Source of the DNA: Thermoplasmata archaeon
GTDB lineage: Archaea; Thermoplasmatota; B47-G6; B47-G6B; 47-G6
NCBI GenBank assembly: GCA_003663565.1
Contig: QMTT01000088.1
Coordinates: 1-5,128, forward strand
Direction of reading: 5' to 3'
Length of the DNA stretch: 5,128 nucleotides
In this document: in pieces, positions 1-5,056 of the stretch
Numbering within the stretch: the first letter of the stretch is position 1
Layout of the letters: every line of letters starts with the position of its first letter
Position numbers and translations under genes: made by a program
The notes under the pieces: generated by a model
What the model was told of the DNA's origin: nothing
Databases searched by the model: none
Seen by the model: only the letters and a program-made list of their open reading frames with translations

Positions 1-1
1 A

Positions 2-379
2 GAAGACATCTTTTTTGAGGCATATATGGCACTCGTCGAAGACATTGCTCGATATATCCGAGCAATGAAAGTCTCTGTAAGAAATCCTAGGGAAATAATC
101 CTTTCGGGAAGACTTTCAATGTATAATAGGCTTGTCAAAGATCTAGAAGATCTTGTAGGGGATATAGCTCCGATTATTAGAATCTCGGGTTTTAAGCCCT
201 CCAAAGCAAAACATCCTGCACAAGGGGCAGCAATAATCGCAGATGGCATAGCAGGTGGTCTAAGAAAAAACCTCATAGAACATATGAAGATAAAGGAAGC
301 CTCAGGAACTGTAGTAGATTACGTGATATTAGAGACATGGAAGGAACGCCTAAAGGAGGCCTCTGGTCTTGAGTGGTAG
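2..379 (+). CDS. DUF1464 family kinase-like protein, C-terminal part (5' end outside window)
   Basis: This reading frame is open from the first bases, so only the last 125 or so residues are present. The ATG at 26 is an internal Met, not a start: in-frame codons upstream of it continue to encode EDIFFEAY. The sequence resembles the C-terminus of archaeal DUF1464 proteins, annotated as predicted butyrate kinases of the ASKHA (acetate/sugar kinase-Hsc70-actin) fold. Two ASKHA-like segments are visible: IILSGRLS, typical of the second phosphate/adenosine region, and a Gly/Ala-rich GAAIIADGIAGG segment typical of the nucleotide-binding helix region. DUF1464 proteins are normally over 300 residues, so well over half lies upstream. 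The substrate is not established; 'butyrate kinase' is a homology label. The 3' end overlaps the RFAP synthase gene by 11 nt and carries its Shine-Dalgarno sequence, so the two are probably co-transcribed. Family assignment is fairly confident; function is unknown. Confidence 0.8.
   Translation, partial: EDIFFEAYMALVEDIARYIRAMKVSVRNPREIILSGRLSMYNRLVKDLEDLVGDIAPIIRISGFKPSKAKHPAQGAAIIADGIAGGLRKNLIEHMKIKEASGTVVDYVILETWKERLKEASGLEW
352..359 (+). promoter_or_regulatory. Ribosome binding site for mptG
   Basis: AAAGGAGG is a near-perfect Shine-Dalgarno sequence lying inside the end of the DUF1464 gene. It ends 9 nt before a TTG at 369. An in-frame TAA at 351-353 blocks any earlier start, and no ATG occurs nearby in this frame, so this site decides the non-ATG start. 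Confidence 0.85.
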
Positions 380-1331
380 TATTCGAATAGTAGCCCCAGC
401 AAGGATTCATTTAGGATTTTATAACATAAAATATGGAAATCTCCTCTTCGGAAGTATAGGACTTGCTATAGATAGACCATATTATGACCTCATTATCGAA
501 AGATCAGAAAAAACGGAAGTCTTTTCAGAGAACCCTCAACAAAAGGAATTCATAGAGGAAACGGTAAACAAGATTACAAGTGTCTTAGGAATAAATGCCA
601 ACTTACGAATACACGTAAAAAGTTATATTGAAAGACACGTAGGATTAGGATCCACAACGCAACTTCTCATGAGCATTCTCAAGGCACTCCTGTACCTCTA
701 CAACGTGAAGATCGATCCATGGACACTCTTTAAATTAATAGGAAGGAAAAACATCTCTGGAATTGGCGTAAGCAGTTTTCTCAGGGGAGGATTTATAGTA
801 GACAGTGGTATAACCTCCAATGGATATCCAAGAGAAGTCACAAGGATACGCTTTCCCAAAAGGTGGAAGGTTCTCCTAGTAATCCCTCGTGAAGATAGAG
901 GACTTAGTGAAGAAATAGAAGAAAACTATATGATTCCTCAAGAGCCAAATGACGAACTAAGGTGTGAACTTTTGAAATACGTGTTTTTGGGAGTCATTCC
1001 AGGAATCCTTCGAGAAGACTTTGACATGTTCACGTACTCTTTAGAGAAACTTGATGAAAGCATAGGAAAATACTATGGAACAGTACAAGGAGGAAGATTT
1101 CTCTCAAAATATGGAGAAGATGTCGCAGATGCCCTAAAGGATGTTGGTGGAAGAGGAATTGGGCAAAGTAGTTGGGGACCTACAATATATGCCTTTTTTA
1201 AGGATAAAAGTTCTGCTTTAACTGCATGCAGAAAAATAAACGCATATTTAAAGAATTCCAATATTTCAGCGGATGTAATACTCTGTAATCCAAGAAACTG
1301 TGGTGCAAAGATCATTAAAAAAGAATTATGA
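369..1331 (+). CDS. mptG: Beta-ribofuranosylaminobenzene 5'-phosphate synthase (RFAP synthase)
   Basis: RFAP synthase condenses p-aminobenzoate (or 4-hydroxybenzoate) with PRPP, releasing CO2 and PPi, in the first pterin-side-chain step of tetrahydromethanopterin biosynthesis in the cytosol. The 320-residue product has the GHMP-kinase-like architecture of the family: an N-terminal PARIHLGF strand (9-16), GSIGLAID (28-35), the glycine-rich P-loop equivalent HVGLGSTTQ (90-98), the family signature GRKNISGIGVSSF followed by GGFIVDSG (125-147), and a C-terminal GIGQSSWGPTIYAF segment (263-276) resembling GHMP motif 3. Length is normal for the family. The TTG start is supported by AAAGGAGG at 9 nt and an in-frame stop just upstream. 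It overlaps the DUF1464 gene by 11 nt, suggesting translational coupling. Its 3' end overlaps the convergent DUF92 gene by 17 nt. Other GHMP-fold sugar kinases are the main alternative, but the SGIGVSSF/GGFIVD signature favours RFAP synthase. Confidence 0.9.
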   Translation: MSGSIRIVAPARIHLGFYNIKYGNLLFGSIGLAIDRPYYDLIIERSEKTEVFSENPQQKEFIEETVNKITSVLGINANLRIHVKSYIERHVGLGSTTQLLMSILKALLYLYNVKIDPWTLFKLIGRKNISGIGVSSFLRGGFIVDSGITSNGYPREVTRIRFPKRWKVLLVIPREDRGLSEEIEENYMIPQEPNDELRCELLKYVFLGVIPGILREDFDMFTYSLEKLDESIGKYYGTVQGGRFLSKYGEDVADALKDVGGRGIGQSSWGPTIYAFFKDKSSALTACRKINAYLKNSNISADVILCNPRNCGAKIIKKEL

Positions 1332-2034
1332 AAAGCATGACCGCTATGCCAGCAGCACTAGCGCTACACAATATGTTCACACCGCCCTTATCTAGGAGTC
1401 CTTTTGCCTCTAAAGTCGCTCCAAGTAGTGAATCTATGAACGCTCCTGCGAATCCCGAAAACGTGATCAAAAGAACACATATTGAATGAAATCCATATAA
1501 CAATGCCATAAGACCAATAGCAAATGATCCTAAAAAGGTCGCTATCGTGCCAAGAACGCTTATTCCACCATTTGTCCCTGGAGGAACTCTCTTAAAATTT
1601 GTGACCAAATAAACCTTGTCGGATAGTACGCCGATCTCACTTCCTAAAGTGTCTGCGAGTACTGCTGATATCGACGCTAAGTATGCTATATCCACGAGAC
1701 GCCTTTCTACTTCAAGGAGATAAAGCGAAGATATTATAACTGCGACAATCCCATTAGACATGACATTGTACGCAGAGCGACCAAAAAGATCCTTAGCATC
1801 TAAGTGCTCTAATGATTTCTTTCTGCTTTTTCCAACAAAAGTGGCAAGAGTTCCAAGGATTAAGAATAGTAGGAGCGTAAGGAACCCTATAAGATTTGAC
1901 AAGATTAGTATCGCTAGACCCATTACTATTGATGCCACAATCCCGTCTAAGGTAAGAGCTTTTGTAAAATACATCAAGATTGCCATTATTCCTATCAACA
2001 CAATACCTATTACAAACCCTTTTGGATCTTCCAT
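1315..2034 (-). CDS. DUF92 / VTE6-like integral membrane protein (putative isoprenyl-phosphate kinase family)
   Basis: This is a very hydrophobic protein of about 239 residues with roughly 6-7 membrane segments. It matches the DUF92 family (TIGR00297/COG1836 type), whose plant member VTE6 is a phytyl-phosphate kinase in phytol salvage. Visible signatures are GRSAYNVMSNG (about 85-95), ADTLGSEIG (127-135), a cytosolic-looking loop KRVPPGTNGGISVLG (148-162) and GFAGAFIDSLLGATLE (194-209). The acidic, Gly-rich motifs in and next to membrane helices recall CTP-dependent polyprenol kinases. In archaea the substrate is not established; a prenyl-phosphate in lipid or quinone-side-chain salvage is an inference. 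I chose the ATG at 2034 because AAGGA lies 8 nt upstream of it and it overlaps the tiaS stop as TGATG. An ATG at 2040, adding Met-Leu, sits only 2 nt from that site. It is the last gene of the four-gene operon and converges on mptG. Confidence 0.85.
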   Translation of the reverse strand: MEDPKGFVIGIVLIGIMAILMYFTKALTLDGIVASIVMGLAILILSNLIGFLTLLLFLILGTLATFVGKSRKKSLEHLDAKDLFGRSAYNVMSNGIVAVIISSLYLLEVERRLVDIAYLASISAVLADTLGSEIGVLSDKVYLVTNFKRVPPGTNGGISVLGTIATFLGSFAIGLMALLYGFHSICVLLITFSGFAGAFIDSLLGATLEAKGLLDKGGVNILCSASAAGIAVMLFIILF

Positions 2035-3377
2035 CAACATATTCCTTTTTCCCTCGATCTAATCCTCTTTATAGGCTTTGATAAATGCCTTCTTGCTACG
2101 GGAGGTACTTCATATAATCCCGGTTTAATATTCCTTGAAATTGTCTCTAAAATAGCACTATCCTCTGGAAGTCTTGTTCCACAGTTCTTACACTTAAATC
2201 CTTTATTTTTTCCTGCACTCTTCATTCTCTTTCCGCATTTTGGGCACTTAGGTGGACGTTTTATTATACACGGCTGTACTTCCATTATCTCGATTTTCTC
2301 TATATTTATAGTATTTGGATACTCCTTAACACTCCCCCAAACTTTAACCTTATCTCCGGGTATAAGTTGAAGTATTATCTTTCGGAAACCCTTTGTAGGT
2401 TCATAAGCGGCACACCATACGTCTCCCGTTCCATCTGAAAGCTTAAAGAGAACATGACCTCCCTTTATAATCTTAGGACCCTCCTTAATTACACCCTTCA
2501 CAAGAACGCTCGTCCTGGGTTTTATATCCTTCACTTTTACCTCGATTATGTGGTCATCTGTTCCCTGATTTGTTTCAAATATGAGCCACGCGTGTAATTT
2601 CATGTCTGTTTTTACAACCTCTAAGGCCTTCCTGAGCTCTTTAGGATTATCTCCACGCACACCGTAAAGGATTGGCGTTAGAGCCCTTGGAAATATGCAT
2701 GCACAATCCTCAACGTAATCATAATTGTCAAAAGTGCATTTCAGAAGCTTGTCGAGAGCCATCACACTTGATTTATCATAGGAAGGCCTCTTTAACCAGT
2801 CTTCTCTCTTTTTATATGTTAAAAGCTCATAGGTCTTGTCCCCCGGTGCCCATGAGATTGCTGCTAGAGCTCCTATAAGACCACGCCTGTTCCCCCATCC
2901 TTTATATAGAACGCCTTTGTGGTTCTCAAGCCATCTTGTTACGTCATCTAAGCACACAATATCCCTGACACATTTCCAGTAAAAATCGACAGGAGGCTTA
3001 GTATTAGATACCACAACTCCAGGATTTGTGTTTTCATCTGTACTGACATAGAACTCGTCAACAATATCACATACTATGTAAAATATTTCCATTAAGTCCT
3101 CGTCTGTGTGTTCAATATATTCATCAGTTGTGTAGATAGGCTTACCCTCTATTTCCCCAATGACTTCCCTTTCAGTACTTTTTTTGGCCATAATAAGAGA
3201 AACAGCGCCATTTCCCCTGGTTTTCCAGGGAATATTTGGATTTAATCTCACGAGTCTTGGATATAAAACAGGGTTAAATCTTAACTTCATCAAGCGTCTG
3301 ATGATTTCAACTGCAATATATGTTGTACACATTCCCATGCGAGAATCAGTATCGTCTACTCCAATATATACTCTCAT
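2034..3377 (-). CDS. tiaS: tRNA(Ile2) 2-agmatinylcytidine synthetase TiaS
   Basis: TiaS attaches agmatine to C2 of the wobble cytidine (C34) of the CAU-anticodon tRNA-Ile2 using ATP, giving agmatidine, so that this tRNA reads AUA as Ile. The 447-residue product shows the complete architecture. The N-terminal kinase domain carries GVDDTDS (6-12) and GMCTTY (15-20); Thr18 matches the position reported as autophosphorylated in Archaeoglobus TiaS. RGNGAVS (54-60) and TNPG (117-120) follow. The next domain has GWGNRRGLIGALAAI (160-174). An OB-fold spans about 285-365, and a C-terminal zinc ribbon has C378-x2-C381 and C396-x2-C399. Length is close to known TiaS (about 420). The ATG start overlaps the purA stop as ATGA. 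The gene is essential in archaea using this decoding system and is consistent with the frequent ATA codons here. No key residue appears missing. Confidence 0.95.
   Translation of the reverse strand: MRVYIGVDDTDSRMGMCTTYIAVEIIRRLMKLRFNPVLYPRLVRLNPNIPWKTRGNGAVSLIMAKKSTEREVIGEIEGKPIYTTDEYIEHTDEDLMEIFYIVCDIVDEFYVSTDENTNPGVVVSNTKPPVDFYWKCVRDIVCLDDVTRWLENHKGVLYKGWGNRRGLIGALAAISWAPGDKTYELLTYKKREDWLKRPSYDKSSVMALDKLLKCTFDNYDYVEDCACIFPRALTPILYGVRGDNPKELRKALEVVKTDMKLHAWLIFETNQGTDDHIIEVKVKDIKPRTSVLVKGVIKEGPKIIKGGHVLFKLSDGTGDVWCAAYEPTKGFRKIILQLIPGDKVKVWGSVKEYPNTINIEKIEIMEVQPCIIKRPPKCPKCGKRMKSAGKNKGFKCKNCGTRLPEDSAILETISRNIKPGLYEVPPVARRHLSKPIKRIRSREKGIC
2043..2047 (-). promoter_or_regulatory. Ribosome binding site for the DUF92 gene
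   Basis: On the minus strand AAGGA lies inside the last codons of tiaS. It is 8 nt from the ATG at 2034 but only 2 nt from the ATG at 2040, which favours the downstream start and coupling with tiaS termination. Confidence 0.5.
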
Positions 3378-4384
3378 AGCTCCCTTACCACCATGTGATC
3401 CATCTCAGGGCCTGTTCCTATATATTTTACAGGAACCTTAAGCTCATCCTCAATGTTCTCTATGAATTCTCTTGCCTCCTTTGGTAGATCCTCCCAACGT
3501 TTCACCCCATAGGCCTCCTTATAAAGCGCATCGATCTTCGTTATTGCAAGGACTGTCGGACTGTTTAGCTTTATTGCTCTCCTTGCATAATTGAAATTAA
3601 ATGGGGCAACTCTTCGAGGCCTTCCAGTGACGGTACCATATTCCACAATTCCCATCCTTTTGGCTTCTTTAGGTGGCAGCTCTCCTTCAAGAGGCCCTGC
3701 ACCTACTCTAGTAACGAAGGCTTTAAACACGAGAACTATTTCGTCTACGTACTTTGGACCAATACCTGCTTCACTGAGTATGCCTGAGGCAGTTACGTCC
3801 CTGGAGGTCACGTAGGGATACGTGCCGTGGTATAATGAAAGGAATGTACCTTGAGTTCCCTCGATTAAAATCTTACCTGAGCTCATGTGTTTCTCTATTA
3901 TTTCAAGCCCATCTACTATGAACTCCTTAAGCTCTTCATATTCGCTAGCCAGCTTTAGTCTTCTTAGAACCCTATCTGCCATTGCAGCACCTACTCCCTG
4001 CTTTGTTGACCCAATGCGCTTTGTAAGGTTTTCGTCTGCTTCCTCGCGTCTAACATGTTCTTCTGTTATTATTCCAGTATTCTTGTCTACATATATTCCA
4101 CTATGTCTCCCTATCATTTCTATCTCCTTGAAAAACACGTCAAGCCTTATGAGTGCCCCTGGAGCAATAAGTACCTCAACATCTTTTTTAAGAGAAGCAC
4201 ATGGCAGTGCTCTAAACTTATATTCTCTCCCGTTGTAAAAAACTGTATGGCCTGCGTTTATGGCACCTGTTCTTATAGCAAGAGTGTAGTTCTCTTTAAT
4301 ACCTATGTAAGCAGCGACTTTTCCCTTGCCCTCATCTCCAAAGAAACCACCGACTATGACCGTTATCAACCTCTTTACCCCCAT
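3374..4384 (-). CDS. purA: Adenylosuccinate synthetase, short archaeal form
   Basis: PurA converts IMP, aspartate and GTP to adenylosuccinate, GDP and phosphate, the committed step to AMP in the cytosol. The 336-residue product carries the N-terminal P-loop GDEGKGK (16-22), with Asp17 in the place of the catalytic Asp, and NAGH (43-46), with His46 as the second catalytic residue. Further family segments are GSTKQGVG (125-132), EGTQGTFLSLYHGTYPYVTS (175-194), VGAGPLEGEL (227-236), YGTVTGRPRR (249-258) for aspartate/IMP binding, the guanine-specificity motif TKID (282-285) and GTGPEMDH (323-330). It is about 90-100 residues shorter than bacterial PurA, as is usual for thermophilic archaeal forms, so it is not truncated. 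The start ATG is 2 nt after the adenosyltransferase stop and no strong Shine-Dalgarno is visible, suggesting dependence on upstream translation. Its stop overlaps the tiaS start as ATGA. Confidence 0.95.
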   Translation of the reverse strand: MGVKRLITVIVGGFFGDEGKGKVAAYIGIKENYTLAIRTGAINAGHTVFYNGREYKFRALPCASLKKDVEVLIAPGALIRLDVFFKEIEMIGRHSGIYVDKNTGIITEEHVRREEADENLTKRIGSTKQGVGAAMADRVLRRLKLASEYEELKEFIVDGLEIIEKHMSSGKILIEGTQGTFLSLYHGTYPYVTSRDVTASGILSEAGIGPKYVDEIVLVFKAFVTRVGAGPLEGELPPKEAKRMGIVEYGTVTGRPRRVAPFNFNYARRAIKLNSPTVLAITKIDALYKEAYGVKRWEDLPKEAREFIENIEDELKVPVKYIGTGPEMDHMVVREL

Positions 4385-4386
4385 TT

Positions 4387-4905
4387 TCAGAACTCGATAC
4401 CTTTTCTGGCAATTACTCCCTTCATAAAGTAGTGTTTTACCTCCCTCATCTCAGTAACAAGATCTGATTTTTTTATGATTTCCTCTGGAGCATATCTTCC
4501 TGTGAGAACTATTTCTACGTTTTCTGGTTTATTTTCTATAATATTTAACACATCCTTTACGTCGACAAGACCAAAACTCATTGCAACATTCACTTCATCC
4601 AATATCACTAGGTCATAATTTCCAGAAAATATAAGTTCTTTAGCCTTCTCTAGAGCTTCCTTTGCAAGTTTTACGTCAATATCCCTTGGTTCTTTGGGAT
4701 CCACGAACTCCTTCGTTCCAAATTGATACACCTCTATACCTAGCTTCCTTGCGGACTTTATCTCACCATATTCTATGCCTTTCATAAACTGTACTACGGC
4801 CACTTTAAGTCCATGACCAGCGGCTCTCATCGCTAGGCCAAACGCTGCAGTAGTTTTTCCTTTCCCATCTCCAGTGTAGACGTGCACATAACCCTTCGAC
4901 AACAT
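4387..4905 (-). CDS. cobO: ATP:corrinoid adenosyltransferase (CobA/CobO/BtuR family)
   Basis: This enzyme transfers the 5'-deoxyadenosyl group of ATP to reduced cob(I)yrinic acid diamide or cobalamin, releasing triphosphate, to form coenzyme B12 or its precursors. The 172-residue product has the family's P-loop GDGKGKTT (12-19) followed by AAFGLAMRAAGHG, FMKG (40-43), the Walker-B-like LVILDEVNVA (99-108), LTGRYAPEEII (134-144) and the C-terminal EMREVKHYFMKG...KGIEF (152-172), matching the CobA/CobO pattern of EMR-VKH followed by KGI-(D/E). It is a normal short form without the longer N-terminal extension of Salmonella CobA. I chose the ATG at 4905 because AAGGT lies 9 nt upstream; a GTG at 4911, adding two residues, is only 3 nt from it. 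It heads the minus-strand operon with purA, tiaS and DUF92. The PduO and EutT adenosyltransferase families are unrelated in sequence and are excluded by these motifs. Confidence 0.93.
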   Translation of the reverse strand: MLSKGYVHVYTGDGKGKTTAAFGLAMRAAGHGLKVAVVQFMKGIEYGEIKSARKLGIEVYQFGTKEFVDPKEPRDIDVKLAKEALEKAKELIFSGNYDLVILDEVNVAMSFGLVDVKDVLNIIENKPENVEIVLTGRYAPEEIIKKSDLVTEMREVKHYFMKGVIARKGIEF

Positions 4906-4914
4906 TCTCACCCG

Positions 4915-4919
4915 ACCTT
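4915..4919 (-). promoter_or_regulatory. Ribosome binding site for the corrinoid adenosyltransferase gene
   Basis: AAGGT on the minus strand lies 9 nt from the ATG at 4905 and 3 nt from the GTG at 4911, which is the reason for preferring the ATG. If transcription starts from the nearest TATA-like element the leader would be so short that this site might be excluded from the mRNA. Confidence 0.45.
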
Positions 4920-4922
4920 CAT

Positions 4923-4939
4923 ATTAAGCAGCACTTAAT
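4923..4939. repeat. Inverted repeat, possible operator
   Basis: ATTAAG and CTTAAT form perfect 6-bp arms (4923-4928 and 4934-4939) around a 5-bp spacer CAGCA. It lies between the start of the adenosyltransferase gene and the TATA-like core, overlapping the edge of the latter, where a repressor would block transcription. The arms are AT-rich and could arise by chance; the operator role is inferred from position and symmetry only. Confidence 0.35.
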
Positions 4940-4946
4940 TTAAATA
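4937..4946. promoter_or_regulatory. TATA-like promoter core, possibly serving both directions
   Basis: On the plus strand TTTAAATA (4939-4946) is an excellent match to the archaeal TATA box; initiation about 25-27 nt on would fall near 4968-4970, giving the serA-like gene a leader of about 88 nt. On the minus strand TTTAAATT (4944-4937) would place initiation near 4914-4916, giving a nearly leaderless adenosyltransferase mRNA. The core contains the palindrome ATTTAAAT, so either direction is possible. A second minus-strand candidate, ATATATGTA (4959-4951), would give a leader of about 25 nt. No clear BRE settles the direction. Confidence 0.5.
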
Positions 4947-4987
4947 GTAATACATATATCTGACTTAAGATGTTGTTGTAAATAGCC

Positions 4988-5002
4988 TAATAAATTGTAT
5001 TA
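4988..5002. repeat. Short inverted repeat in the serA-like leader
   Basis: TAATA and TATTA form perfect 5-bp arms around a 5-bp spacer, the same spacer length as the 4923-4939 repeat. The left part, TAATAAATT, could also act as a TATA-like element with initiation near 5015-5020. With arms made only of A and T, chance is a serious alternative. Confidence 0.25.
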
Positions 5003-5042
5003 CGAGCAGTTCTACCCTGTACGTTTAATTTACTTCAGATTT

Positions 5043-5049
5043 GGAGGTG
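5043..5049 (+). promoter_or_regulatory. Ribosome binding site for the serA-like gene
   Basis: GGAGGTG is a perfect match to the archaeal 16S anti-Shine-Dalgarno and ends 7 nt before the GTG at 5057. It fixes the start of the partial gene at the right edge. Confidence 0.9.
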
Positions 5050-5056
5050 TAAAGTC

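Noticed and set aside
26..28. ATG at 26 as the start of a small 117-residue gene
   Set aside because: The frame is open upstream to the window edge with codons that continue the DUF1464 homology, and there is no ribosome site at normal spacing. It is an internal Met of a truncated gene.
1073..1315. 80-residue minus-strand frame inside mptG
   Set aside because: It lies wholly antisense to a well-supported RFAP synthase C-terminus and has no recognisable motif.
1760..2062. 100-residue plus-strand frame across the DUF92 gene
   Set aside because: It is antisense to conserved DUF92 coding sequence; its composition is that of a complement of hydrophobic codons and it lacks a Shine-Dalgarno.
3374..4384. 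purA as a truncated pseudogene because it is about 100 residues shorter than bacterial PurA
   Set aside because: The P-loop, catalytic Asp and His, GRPRR and TKID motifs are all present, and short forms of about 340 residues are normal in thermophilic archaea.
3591..4432. Several plus-strand frames of 74-125 residues antisense to purA and cobO
   Set aside because: They are Ser/Pro/Leu-rich shadows of the complementary strand, and purA and the adenosyltransferase have unambiguous catalytic motifs throughout.
4906..5056. Cobalamin riboswitch upstream of the corrinoid adenosyltransferase gene
   Set aside because: I see no B12-box-like GC-rich conserved element, the region is very AT-rich and too short to hold a full aptamer plus promoter for the minus strand, and such riboswitches are essentially bacterial.
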